This document shows positions 1-7,696 of a DNA stretch of 62,615 nt, in pieces. The notes beneath the pieces are model-generated. The model had not been told where the DNA came from, searched no databases, and saw nothing but the letters and a program-made list of their open reading frames with translations. A program made the position numbers and the translations under genes. Where the stretch lies: positions 1 through 62,615 of the forward strand of contig JABBCA010000067.1 of assembly GCA_018607135.1 (NCBI GenBank). The letters are read 5' to 3'. Numbering within the stretch: position 1 is the stretch's first letter; the number at the start of each line of letters is the position of its first letter. The stretch comes from Opitutales bacterium (GTDB lineage Bacteria; Verrucomicrobiota; Verrucomicrobiia; Opitutales; Coraliomargaritaceae).

Positions 1-53
1 GACACAAAAAAGCCCACCAAAGTGGGCTTTATCAAATGGTGGCCAGACCCAGA
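1..53. repeat. Partial duplicate of tRNA-Phe 3' end plus its terminator
   Basis: Positions 1-53 match 145-197 with a single mismatch (31 versus 175). The copy holds the 36 bp downstream of tRNA-Phe, including its terminator hairpin, and the last 17 nt of the tRNA with CCA; then the match stops. Such 3'-end copies are typical of attachment sites left by tRNA-targeting integrases. No integrase is visible in the window, so the element would lie to the left or be lost. The 91 bp between the copies contain small palindromic REP-like sequence (around 105-140). Confidence 0.7.
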
Positions 54-148
54 CTAAGGACGCAGTCCTTGCGTGAAGTCTGCAAGACGAACAATCAACG
101 ATTCGTGAGCGCGTTAGCGCGGATGTGGCGAAGCCACTGGTATGGACA

Positions 149-176
149 CAAAAAAGCCCACCAAAGTGGGCTTTTT
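149..176 (-). terminator. Rho-independent terminator of tRNA-Phe
   Basis: An inverted repeat, 151-161 against 166-176 with a CAAA loop, ends in a T-run when read on the minus strand. It lies directly downstream of the tRNA 3' end. Confidence 0.8.
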
Positions 177-180
177 CAAA

Positions 181-256
<76 letters not shown>

Positions 257-336
257 TCATTTGAGAAAGGCGGAATTAAGTGAGTGTCTTTACTACTCGT
301 CAACTGAGTTTTTTATCTTTTTTCAATTAATTGAAC

Positions 337-1749
337 TCAGCTCGAAAAGCCTCCTGCACACAGACTCTGCACACCATCAAACGAGCCATTACTAAAGAAG
401 ACAATCAGCCCACACTCACTGGAGTGTATGTTGGAGCGCAACTTCTGGAGGAGCGCCTCATTACTCTCAAAGGCATAGGCGTTACGAGAGGAAGTAATTA
501 AATAACTCGCCATCATCGAGGTATCTAAACGAGCTTGCGGTTTCATACGATCAGCGCGGTGCACCGCACCCAGATACACACTATCCGCACCTGCAAGCGC
601 CGCAGTAAAGTCATCTTGAAACAAAGAGCTCGCTGCCGTGTTACTGCGGGGTTCAAAACACGCGTGAATCGGACGATCTGGATACGCAGCGCGCAGGGCC
701 TCTAAAGCACCCGCCACCGCAGTCGGGTGATGGGCAAAATCCTCTATCACCGTCCATGTGCCAGAGCTATGTAAAATATCTTGGCGGCGTTTCACTCCCT
801 TAAAGGACTCAAGAGACGACAAACCAAACCTAGTCGGATCTTGATTGCCACTGGCTAATGCCGAAGCCAGCGCGGCCATTGCCGCATTTCTGGCATTGAA
901 TAAACCATGCATCTGCCAACGAACCGTGGTCCACAGGTTGCCCTTCCAAATTAGATCAAACTGAGCACCACCAGCACCATCCTGAAAATTGGCGATCCGT
1001 AAGTCATTGTTCGCGCCCTCACCCACACGTATCACTTGCGTCCAAGAGATCGGTAGCAAAGCCTCAATATTTGCATCGTCTCCATTAACAAGTGCGTAAC
1101 CATTACTTGGAATGATCCGTAGAAAATGACTGAAGGTGCGCTGCACATCCTGTAGATCGCGAAAGATGTCCGCGTGGTCGAACTCCAGATTGTTCAGCAC
1201 TGCGACCTGAGGACGGTAATGGATAAACTTACTGCGCTTGTCGAAAAAGGCGGAGTCATACTCATCACCCTCCATCACAAAGGGTGCCCCCTTCCCAAGT
1301 TTCGCGCCACCGGGCAAATCGTGAGGCACGCCACCGATCAACCAACCTGGCTGTTGCCCTGCCGAATCCAATAAATACGCCGCAATCGTCGAAGTCGTGG
1401 TCTTACCATGCGTTCCAGTGATCACTACTGGAAGTCGTTCGGCGAGAACCGTCTCATGAAACAACTGTGGCAGCGAAACAAAGGGCACGCTCGATTGATT
1501 CAATAACCACTCCACTTCTTCATTGCCGCGGCTCATCGCATTGCCCACCACCACACGATCCGGATTCAACTCCTCCAAACGCTCCGCACTGAACCCGTCA
1601 AAGATCTCGATTTCAGCATCCACCAACACATCCGACATCGGCGGATAAATTCCAGAATCAGCCCCAAACACATCATGCCCCTGCTCTTTCAGCAACAGAG
1701 CTGCATTTCCCATGGCCGTGCCACAAATTCCCATAAAGTAGATCCGCAT
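337..1749 (-). CDS. mpl: UDP-N-acetylmuramate:L-Ala-gamma-D-Glu-meso-DAP ligase (Mpl)
   Basis: This cytoplasmic peptidoglycan-recycling ligase attaches recovered murein tripeptide to UDP-MurNAc. The 470-residue protein has the Mur-ligase order: an N-terminal nucleotide-binding MGICGTAMGN motif (6-15), the ATP-binding loop GTHGKTTT (112-119), and EDFAHHP in the C-terminal part, typical of MurC/Mpl. The IYPPMS segment near residue 34 is characteristic of Mpl rather than MurC. It implies DAP-type murein. It is separated from its neighbours by a long repeat-rich gap upstream and the tRNA downstream. MurC is the only realistic alternative. Confidence 0.92.
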   Translation of the reverse strand: MRIYFMGICGTAMGNAALLLKEQGHDVFGADSGIYPPMSDVLVDAEIEIFDGFSAERLEELNPDRVVVGNAMSRGNEEVEWLLNQSSVPFVSLPQLFHETVLAERLPVVITGTHGKTTTSTIAAYLLDSAGQQPGWLIGGVPHDLPGGAKLGKGAPFVMEGDEYDSAFFDKRSKFIHYRPQVAVLNNLEFDHADIFRDLQDVQRTFSHFLRIIPSNGYALVNGDDANIEALLPISWTQVIRVGEGANNDLRIANFQDGAGGAQFDLIWKGNLWTTVRWQMHGLFNARNAAMAALASALASGNQDPTRFGLSSLESFKGVKRRQDILHSSGTWTVIEDFAHHPTAVAGALEALRAAYPDRPIHACFEPRSNTAASSLFQDDFTAALAGADSVYLGAVHRADRMKPQARLDTSMMASYLITSSRNAYAFESNEALLQKLRSNIHSSECGLIVFFSNGSFDGVQSLCAGGFSS

Positions 1750-2045
1750 CCCCTTTTCTCCACTGCTCCATACAAAAACTCAAGACCTCAGATAATTCAG
1801 CCTTCAACTATTTCGTCAAGAGTCAGCAATCTGAGTAAATGAATGTAAACATAAAGGCCTGCCCCGAATCGCACTGACTTAAGGAAAGAAAGCAGTGTTA
1901 ATCTAGGGCCTTTGCGTGGAAGCTGTCACAAAATTGACTGAATCGTTACCGAGTCGCATACTGGCCTCAGATTTGTAGCCGTTCCGAGCGAAGCGACAAG
2001 ACCCTAAGCCCCCGCCTTACTTGCCGCGATTGGCATAAGATTCAT

Positions 2046-2280
2046 TGGGCGAGCAACACGGCTTAAACCATAATAGCCAGAGGACGATCCCGCTCAGCGG
2101 GACAGGGCTGTGGCGGGACGTTCGATTTGGAACCGTTGAGAGGCGAGAGGTGACGGAGCGCGACAGCGCGGAGATGGCGTAGCCCTGCTTTAGCAGGGTG
2201 AGAAAGCGGGTGCCCTCTGGGCGGCTAACGAACAGTGGAGTGCGGCAGCTGTTGTGCGATTATCCCGCTAGCGGCTAAGA
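2046..2280. repeat. Dispersed repeat, copy A (TAATAGCCAG family)
   Basis: This divergent member of a family has four copies in the first 5.5 kb. The shared framework is GGGCGRG..AACACGGC, then ATAATAGCCAGRGG, then GCGGGACG, ending in GCTAARR. Copy A also includes hairpins around CCCTGCTTTAGCAGGG (2183-2198). Related copies lie at 3449-3604, 4953-5075 and 5219-5435. Confidence 0.6.
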
Positions 2281-2536
2281 TTGGAAGCTGCGTATTCGAC
2301 TTGCGCGGTAGCGGCGCTTAGAGAGCGAAGGACGGAGGATCGCAATGCGATCCGTAGGACGAAGCGAACGTAGTTGATATATCGATACGATGCGAAAACC
2401 AAAGAAGGATTCTATTTGAGGATTGTCGCTTCGCTCGGATCTACGTTTGATCCGTTTTGGCTCCCTCTGTTTTAGCTCCATTTTTTAGGACTCCGTAGAG
2501 CAAGTCAGCAAATCTTACTTCATCTAAATTCACAGA

Positions 2537-2625
2537 GATATTCTATCTTCTACGTTTGACCCCGTTTTGGCTCCCGTTTTGGCTCCCGTTTTGGCTCCCC
2601 TTTTTGGCTCACCCCTTTTTGGCTC
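2537..2625. repeat. Solo RAYT-end motif followed by a short tandem array
   Basis: It begins with GATATTCTATCTTCTACG (one change from the RAYT right-end sequence at 4776), continues through TTTGACCCC, then runs into about five tandem units of GTTTTGGCTCCC or close variants. It looks like a non-autonomous copy of the RAYT-associated repeat. Confidence 0.7.
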
Positions 2626-2749
2626 AAAAAATTCCCGACGCGGTTTTTCGTGCCAGAACGCATATCATCAAGACGCGGGGTGCGCGTCTCGGCGGCTTTT
2701 TCAGGCAGTGCGTAATCTAAGTTCAGGGCGACCATTAACGCTATAAATC

Positions 2750-2781
2750 AAAAAGCCCTGCCGTCATACGGCAAGGCTTAT
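2750..2781 (-). terminator. Terminator of the toxin-antitoxin operon
   Basis: Read on the minus strand, AAGCCTTGCCGT-ATGA-CGGCAGGGCTT is followed by TTT. It lies 20 bp beyond the toxin stop codon. Confidence 0.75.
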
Positions 2782-2801
2782 TCGAAAGGCGTTTGGACGA
2801 T

Positions 2802-3065
2802 TTACTTTTTGTAAACGTCGCCGCGTGGACCGATAAAGTTAACGTAAACGCAAGACTCCTCGGCATTATAAAGATAGATCACGCGCAAGTCTCCATGACG
2901 GAAGCGGCTATAACCTGCCCACTCTCCTGCAAGTCGGCTCGCGCCTGGGTAATTCTCGGGATCATCGCGAAGCTTCTCTAACTTTGCTTTAAGCGCCTGT
3001 TTGATATTCTCGGGCAAGCGCTTGTAATAACGCGCTGCGCGGCGGTGTAAAACCAGCTCGTTCAT
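2802..3065 (-). CDS. RelE/ParE-superfamily toxin
   Basis: The 87-residue protein has the RelE-type fold signature: HRRAARYYKRLPENIK near the N-terminus, then a spaced basic segment (YSRFRHGDLRVIYLY) and a C-terminal FIGPRGDVYKK. RelE-type toxins usually cut mRNA on the ribosome; the ParE branch inhibits gyrase. Which branch this belongs to cannot be settled by eye, though the R..DLRVIY pattern leans towards RelE. Its start codon directly abuts the antitoxin stop codon, so the two are translated as a pair. The position between two mobile repeats suits a horizontally moving stabilisation module. Confidence 0.85.
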   Translation of the reverse strand: MNELVLHRRAARYYKRLPENIKQALKAKLEKLRDDPENYPGASRLAGEWAGYSRFRHGDLRVIYLYNAEESCVYVNFIGPRGDVYKK

Positions 3066-3266
3066 TTACAGATCATCCAAGGAAACGAACGCCTCACGAT
3101 TACCGCTGCGCATGTCTGCATCGGCTTCGCGCAACTGAGCGACTTCCTCGGTATCGAGATCCAATCCAAGCGCCTCCTCCAATTGGCGGAACTCTTCCCA
3201 AGGTATAATTACCTCTTGCGGATCGCCCTTTTCATCGACCACGATTTTCTTATGGATTGTTGTCAT
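3066..3266 (-). CDS. Antitoxin of the RelE-type pair
   Basis: This acidic 66-residue protein is encoded immediately upstream of the toxin with zero spacing. It begins with a beta-strand-like stretch (KKIVVDEKGDPQEVIIPWEEFRQL) resembling Phd/YefM or RelB DNA-binding N-termini, then a long acidic helix that would wrap the toxin. Antitoxins of this type repress their own promoter, expected just upstream of 3266. The subfamily is uncertain, but genomic position makes the role near certain. Confidence 0.82.
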   Translation of the reverse strand: MTTIHKKIVVDEKGDPQEVIIPWEEFRQLEEALGLDLDTEEVAQLREADADMRSGNREAFVSLDDL

Positions 3267-3816
3267 AGGCGGTTAAAATAAGTGTTTTACGCAATTTTGC
3301 CAGCCAGAATTGCAACATATAGCACCTCAGGAGCGAAAAAGTGGCATCTCGACCGAACCGCTGCGCCGTAGAGCCCCCTGCTGACTCGCCGAGTGACAGC
3401 CCAACACCACATTATGTCCACTTCCCCTAGGCTCTATTGTTTGAGGACTGGAACAGTCCGAGTGAGCCGTTAAAGGGGACTATAATAGCCAGGGGGCTCT
3501 GCGGCGGAGCGGTTCGGGCGAGACGGAGATTGGAACGTGGACTTTTGAACGTCCGTTGACCCGTTGTGTAGTTGATCGGTTGATACGGATAGCAGCTAAA
3601 GAATATAAGATATTTATTTTAAACATTTGACCCAATTTTCAGCCCTCCTCTCCTGAGCCTGTGCCTTTTAATAGCTCAAGCAGAAACCAATCTGTTGTCA
3701 TGAGATATAATACTGTAAATCCCACGAAACAGAGAACAATCCCAAGCCAGGGGTCAAAAAAGGGGTCAGGGTCAAAAAAGGGGGGTCAAAAAAGGGGTCA
3801 AACGTAGAAAATAGAA
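3267..3816. other. Intergenic repeat stretch left of the RAYT gene
   Basis: The first 170 bp carry the toxin-antitoxin promoter region. Then follow repeat copy B (3449-3604), an AT-rich spacer, and tandem GGGGTCAAAAAA units (3750-3800) leading to the RAYT left end. No gene is apparent. Confidence 0.6.
3449..3604. repeat. Dispersed repeat, copy B
   Basis: Positions 3481-3604 match 5312-5435 at 119 of 124 bases as a direct repeat around the RAYT locus. The match also extends left (CAGTCCGAGTGAGCCGTYAAAGGGGAC), but copy B lacks about 70 bp that copy D has between AAAGGGGAC and TATAATAGCC. Confidence 0.85.
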
Positions 3817-3817
3817 T
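3795..3817. repeat. RAYT left terminal inverted repeat
   Basis: A 23-bp sequence starting GGGTCAAACGTAGAAA is the exact reverse complement of 4779-4801 on the other side of the transposase gene. The last base overlaps the transposase stop codon. Confidence 0.85.
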
Positions 3818-4737
3818 TAGTGCCTATTCATTCGGATCAAATTCGTAATGCGGGATGGATGTCCCATATTAAGCTGTTCTGCAATCCATGGGTTCTTTGC
3901 TGTAGTCTGCTCGCGTAGTGTTGTGGCTATCTGAACTTTCCAATCAGCTGCTTTAGCATCGTTTTGGATATCCTCTTCCTTCTTTTTAAGACGCCGAAGC
4001 TCCTTTGATAAGCAGTCCTCCCATTGAGCCTCTTTCAAATCCTTTAGATCAGGCCCTTCCCAAATGACATCGGGATGCTTAGAATTCAGATCGTCCCTCA
4101 GTGCTTTCTTCGCTTCTTTCGGGCCGATAAACCATCCACGGCAGTAGCGTTTTGCCAGTAGCTCCCGTTGTTTCGGGTCCTGTGCTTTACAAAGTTCTAA
4201 ATGCGTCGCGTAGCACCTAACCCCTGCCAAACTATCTGGCAGATCAAGTATCCCGAGAAAATCCTCTCTGCATAAACCCTCCACGGGAGTTTTCTTAAAG
4301 TATTTAGGGTAACTGGAGAGCGCATATCCTTTTAGCGATTTCACATCACAAATACTAGCGCGAACGGGATTAAGATGAATGTAGTCTACTAGCCCTAGCA
4401 GGGACCGACCTTCTCCGATCAGAAGTGACTTATATCGCCCTTGAAAGACATGACCACGCTCCTTGCGCAACCGATTGAAGCGCGTCGCAAAAGTGCTCTG
4501 CAACCACTTCATACCCTCAACTAAATTCGGATCAGGCGTCTCAATCGCCAAATGATAATGATTACTCATAATCACATACGCGTGCAGCTTCCAGCCGCAC
4601 CGTTCCACCGCCTCAAATATCGTTCGCTCAAATGCCTTACCTGTATTCTCAGATAGAAAAAGTTCTTTCCGATAATTCCCGCGACTTATGATATGATACA
4701 CCGCTCCGGGAAACTCAATTCGATGCTTACGTGGCAT
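3817..4737 (-). CDS. REP-associated tyrosine transposase (RAYT, Y1_Tnp family)
   Basis: The 306-residue protein has a Y1-transposase domain at about 5-140. The HUH metal-binding pair is H60-Y61-H62 in SNHYHLAIE, followed by GHVFQGRYKS and the YIHLNPVRAS block (about 119-128), whose tyrosine is the likely DNA-joining nucleophile. The C-terminal half is charged and ends in a helix-turn-helix-like WIAEQLNMGHPSRITNLI. RAYTs are single-copy, domesticated IS200-like enzymes linked to extragenic palindromic repeats. That fits here: a perfect 23-bp inverted repeat brackets the gene, and several solo copies of the same end motif lie within 2.5 kb. Confidence 0.9.
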   Translation of the reverse strand: MPRKHRIEFPGAVYHIISRGNYRKELFLSENTGKAFERTIFEAVERCGWKLHAYVIMSNHYHLAIETPDPNLVEGMKWLQSTFATRFNRLRKERGHVFQGRYKSLLIGEGRSLLGLVDYIHLNPVRASICDVKSLKGYALSSYPKYFKKTPVEGLCREDFLGILDLPDSLAGVRCYATHLELCKAQDPKQRELLAKRYCRGWFIGPKEAKKALRDDLNSKHPDVIWEGPDLKDLKEAQWEDCLSKELRRLKKKEEDIQNDAKAADWKVQIATTLREQTTAKNPWIAEQLNMGHPSRITNLIRMNRH

Positions 4738-4756
4738 TCCACTAGCAATGACTAGT

Positions 4757-4952
4757 TTTAAGGGAGAGGCAACTAGATATTCTATTTTCTACGTTTGACC
4801 CCTTTTTCCCTCTTTTGACCCCTTTTTCCCTCTTAAGGGAGAGGCAACTAGATATTCTATTTTCTACGTTTGACCCCTTTTGCCCTCTTCCTTTTGCCCT
4901 CTTCTATTTTCTACGTTTGACCCCTTTTGCCCTCTCCCTTTTGCCCTCTTCT
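4757..4952. repeat. RAYT right end, tandemly duplicated
   Basis: A unit starting TTAAGGGAGAGGCAACTAGA, continuing through TTCTATTTTCTACG and TTTGACCCCTTTT, and ending in CCCTC modules occurs at 4757 and again at 4833. A shorter third TCTATTTTCTACGTTTGACC lies at 4903. The segment 4779-4801 is the inverted partner of the left end. Confidence 0.85.
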
Positions 4953-5075
4953 GCAATAGCCAGGGGGCGACCAGAGGCGGGGCGGCGGCGGGACGGCCGG
5001 TTTGCCAGAGGAGAGCCGCGAGGCGAGTGGAGGCCTGTTGCCCGTTGCGGCATTGACCGGAAACCGGCTAAAAGA
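4953..5075. repeat. Dispersed repeat, copy C
   Basis: It starts CAATAGCCAGGGGGCGACC and shares the GCGGGACGG and ...CCGTTGCGGCAT...GGCTAAAAG framework with copies A, B and D. It is the most diverged copy in the middle, with extra GC-rich palindromic sequence. Confidence 0.65.
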
Positions 5076-5100
5076 GAAGAGAAGCAAACGGAGTTCAGTG

Positions 5101-5218
5101 AGTTATTCTATTTTCTACGTTTGACCCGTTTTGGCTCTCTCCGTTTTGGCTCTCCGTTTTGGCTCTCCTACGTTTGACCCGTTTTGGCTCTCCTACGTTT
5201 GACCCGTTTTGGCTCTCC
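5101..5218. repeat. Short tandem array of the RAYT motif
   Basis: The array begins with TTCTATTTTCTACGTTTGAC and then alternates CTACGTTTGACCC and GTTTTGGCTCTCC modules three times with shorter GTTTTGGCTCTC insertions. Units are contiguous with no unique spacers, so it is not a CRISPR. Confidence 0.75.
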
Positions 5219-5435
5219 AGTCCGAGGGAGCCGTCAAAGGGGACGGAGGTCTGCCGGAGATGGCGCAGCAATTGGATATAATGTGAGTTGGGCGGGGAAC
5301 ACGGCAAAGCCTATAATAGCCAGGGGGCTCTGCGGCGTAGCGGTTCGGGCGGGACGGAGATTGGAACGTGGACTTTTGAAAGACCGTTGCCCCGTTGTGT
5401 AGTTGATCGGTTGATACGGATAGCAGCTAAAGAAT
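5219..5435. repeat. Dispersed repeat, copy D
   Basis: This is the longest and best-preserved copy. It begins AGTCCGAGGGAGCCGTCAAA, contains GGGCGGGGAACACGGC (also in copy A), then 5312-5435 matches copy B at 119 of 124 bases. Confidence 0.85.
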
Positions 5436-5509
5436 TACAGGACATTTAAATTAAACTTCTGCCCCTTCGGGTTACTCCTTCTAGTTGCCAGATTTAGATC
5501 CCTTTGAGA

Positions 5510-5887
5510 CTAAATACCCGAGCTATTCGACTTACCCATGCTTACCAAAAGAAGCAAAACGCAATATGAAGCCAGTGATATGACAAACTGAGCAAGCAGC
5601 CCAGTAACAATCTCGGAAAGTGAATATGTAATGACAGCAGTGAACGCACAGACTACTGCGAGACGAATAAAGAATGGTGGCTCTTTATTAGAGAGCCCCG
5701 ACAAGTCTTTAAGCACAATCATTAGCTCCCCCTTAACCACACCAAACACGACAGAAATGATTCCATTTATTAGGAGTAGAGATAGCACAAGATTTTCAAA
5801 TTTGAAAACAAATGAAAACGCTAAGGAAATCAGGATAAATACACCACCCAAGGCTCTAAGAAAATTCAAGCTAGACATAGCATTCAT
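5510..5887 (-). CDS. Small unknown membrane protein, possible RHS-associated gene
   Basis: The 125-residue protein has four predicted hydrophobic segments (about 8-28, 32-52, 74-93, 96-118) and no motif I recognise. It begins 3 bp after the stop of the upstream 120-codon gene and both follow a truncated RHS gene on the same strand, so the three probably share a transcript. The DNA looks clearly more AT-rich than the RHS core, as expected for a recently acquired toxin/immunity tip. An immunity role is a positional guess only. Confidence 0.55.
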   Translation of the reverse strand: MNAMSSLNFLRALGGVFILISLAFSFVFKFENLVLSLLLINGIISVVFGVVKGELMIVLKDLSGLSNKEPPFFIRLAVVCAFTAVITYSLSEIVTGLLAQFVISLASYCVLLLLVSMGKSNSSGI

Positions 5888-5890
5888 CTT

Positions 5891-6253
5891 TTAAATTGGT
5901 TCAAAATATAGACCTAAGTAAGAACGAATAGAAGCTTTCGCCATATTCGCATCAGAAGCATTACCATTACGTTTGGCACGAACATAATCACCTAGGGAAT
6001 ATATAACATACTCCGGGTAGAATTGACCAAGTGCAAATGCCGCTGCAAACAAACCGGCTTTTTTGGGATTCTTAAGTGAAAAGGTATATGTGATACCTGC
6101 AACTGCAGCAACCAACTTGGTTAATGCACTAGTTTTTGCTTTTATCAAATCGCCCATTTGAGTTCCAGTAGCCATCAACGTGACGACGAAGCCAAAAGGA
6201 CCGAATATCGCGGTTTTTGCAGACCTAACTGGTAAGTTCTTTAAAATATCCAA
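5891..6253 (-). CDS. Small unknown protein directly downstream of the RHS tip
   Basis: The 120-residue protein has two or three moderately hydrophobic stretches (GPFGFVVTLMATGT, LTKLVAAVAGITYTFSL, AGLFAAAFALGQF) and a basic, charged C-terminus. It starts 32 bp after the RHS stop codon and sits 3 bp before the next gene. No family is recognised. Position is that of an immunity gene for an RHS toxin tip; a continuation of the tip after a frameshift is possible but less likely, since it has its own ATG. Confidence 0.55.
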   Translation of the reverse strand: MDILKNLPVRSAKTAIFGPFGFVVTLMATGTQMGDLIKAKTSALTKLVAAVAGITYTFSLKNPKKAGLFAAAFALGQFYPEYVIYSLGDYVRAKRNGNASDANMAKASIRSYLGLYFEPI

Positions 6254-6285
6254 CGTTAACTGCCTCTCAATTTCTTCAATACTTA

Positions 6286-7617
6286 CTAGTGCTGCATATG
6301 CAGCAGCGCATGCTCAGGATCATCTGCTACAGATAGAAAATCGTATATGGCCATTCTCATCCCCATTCCATAGCGTAGTGTCAAAGTAAGAATATAAGCT
6401 TGGCTTACCCATAATTTCCCAATGCGGCCAGCTATAGCTGCGGGTGAATAAAACATAACTGCAGCCTTCTGCAGAAACCCTTGCACTCCTGTTGTCGCCT
6501 GCATCTCAGCAAGTGAAAAGAACCCGCTCGGATCAGTATAACTAACCGGGCTCGCATTCGCATATAGGTATTTGTGAAGGGTCACCGGATCGGTGGAAAC
6601 ACCTTCAAAGGTATCCATTGTATGGAATCTTCCAGTGGCGACGTTGAGGTAACGCGCGCGAAGGAAATACATTTCCAAATCGCCATCCCATTGCTCTCCA
6701 GTGAAACGGAAGGCGTTGACTGTGGTGCCAGTCGAATCGACTTCGACGCCCCAAGCATCGTAAGTGTAAGTATCAGTAACCACGCCGAGCTCGTCTGTGA
6801 GGGCGCGAACGGTGCCGAGGCCGTCGTAGAGGTAGAAACTTTGAGTAAAGTTACCACTTAGGTCATCATCCCGGCGATCTTGGCTAATGAGGTCGAGCCC
6901 GTAGGTGTAGATGACTTGAAGCTCATTGCCTTGCTTGATTTCTTCGACGACTTGGGCGTAACCGGTGAGGTTGTTGCGATCGACAAGGAACCAGGTATTT
7001 TCACCAGAACCTCCAAATGGGGTGACCGTCTTTGTGACGCGGTCGCCGAAGCCGTCATAGGTGAGTTCGATGAGGGTGCCATCGATCTTTTCACGACGGA
7101 TGAGGCGGTTGCGCCAGTCGTAGAAGTCACGTAGTGGCTCACCGATGGTTCCGTAGGCTTCGGATTCTGTGGTGTTGCCGTTGGCATCGTAGGTGTGTGA
7201 ATCGAGCCAGTTGTTATCGTTATAGCTCTCAATCGCAGCCAAGACGTTGTTGATGTCTGAGCTTTGAGTGAGGCGGTTGCCGACTAGGTCGTAAGACCAA
7301 TCACTGGTGCCATTAACAACAGATGGATCGCCGCTGACGGCTTGCGCCTCACTTGCCCAAAGGGCACCCAAGTGCGACGTCCTAAGGACAAAACCTACGG
7401 TTTTACCATCTACGCGCTGCTGCACTTCGTCCTGTGTGAGGCGATATTGATTGTCGAGTGTGTAACCCACGGTGCGTCCTGTGTTTTCGATCACTCCACT
7501 GCGGTGACCGGAGACATACAGCTGATAGCTGCATGAGTGGATAGTGGTGAGTGAGGAGTTGATAGCAAACAAATCCTTGAGTCGATTTTGGGTATCGAAA
7601 TTCCATTTGTGCGTCAC
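6286..7617 (-). CDS. Truncated RHS-repeat protein with variable C-terminal tip
   Basis: RHS proteins are long beta-cocoon polymorphic toxins. This one keeps only the last part: several YD-type repeats (SHTYDANGNTTESEAYG, FYDWRNRL, ELTYDGFGDRVTKTV, DTYTYDAWGVEVDSTG) and the core terminus RARYLNVATGRFHTMD...LHKYLYANASPVSYTDPSG, then an unrecognised tip of about 78 residues. The listed GTG start is arbitrary: the frame stays open to about 7666, encoding the typical DTLTYSNGVTHKW, and then ends in a stop just upstream of purD. So the 5' portion, including any secretion signal, is missing. It may be an orphan tip cassette or a decaying remnant. Confidence 0.85.
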   Translation of the reverse strand: MTHKWNFDTQNRLKDLFAINSSLTTIHSCSYQLYVSGHRSGVIENTGRTVGYTLDNQYRLTQDEVQQRVDGKTVGFVLRTSHLGALWASEAQAVSGDPSVVNGTSDWSYDLVGNRLTQSSDINNVLAAIESYNDNNWLDSHTYDANGNTTESEAYGTIGEPLRDFYDWRNRLIRREKIDGTLIELTYDGFGDRVTKTVTPFGGSGENTWFLVDRNNLTGYAQVVEEIKQGNELQVIYTYGLDLISQDRRDDDLSGNFTQSFYLYDGLGTVRALTDELGVVTDTYTYDAWGVEVDSTGTTVNAFRFTGEQWDGDLEMYFLRARYLNVATGRFHTMDTFEGVSTDPVTLHKYLYANASPVSYTDPSGFFSLAEMQATTGVQGFLQKAAVMFYSPAAIAGRIGKLWVSQAYILTLTLRYGMGMRMAIYDFLSVADDPEHALLHMQH

Positions 7618-7696
7618 TCCGTTGCTATAGGTGAGTGTATCTATTTTGGCGATTATTGCTTTACCTCACAGTGCAAATATAGATTCTTGCCCGCAT

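Larger units (their letters stand above)
1750..2749. other. Gene-free repeat-rich stretch
   Basis: This kilobase carries no convincing gene. It holds repeat copy A (2046-2280) and two solo copies of the RAYT terminal motif, near 2441-2480 and 2537-2625. The rest is low-information sequence with short palindromes such as GATCCCGCTCAGCGGGAC near 2086. A 61-codon frame at 2550-2735 (-) reads through the repeats and is not considered real. Confidence 0.6.
4738..5509. other. Gene-free repeat array right of the RAYT gene
   Basis: This interval consists almost entirely of repeats: two tandem copies of the RAYT right end (4757-4950), repeat copy C (4953-5075), a tandem array (5101-5218) and repeat copy D (5219-5435). 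Reading frames that cross it are translations of repeat DNA. Confidence 0.75.

Noticed and set aside
2550-2735. 61-codon frame ending in repeated EPKR units
   Set aside because: The repeated residues are translations of the short tandem array; no upstream signal or family similarity.
5101-5218. CRISPR-like appearance of the tandem array
   Set aside because: Units are contiguous, very short and unequal, with no unique spacers and no cas genes in the window.
4815-5402. Several overlapping frames in the repeat array right of the RAYT gene
   Set aside because: Their sequence is wholly made of repeat DNA, with Leu/Phe/Ser-rich low-complexity translations.
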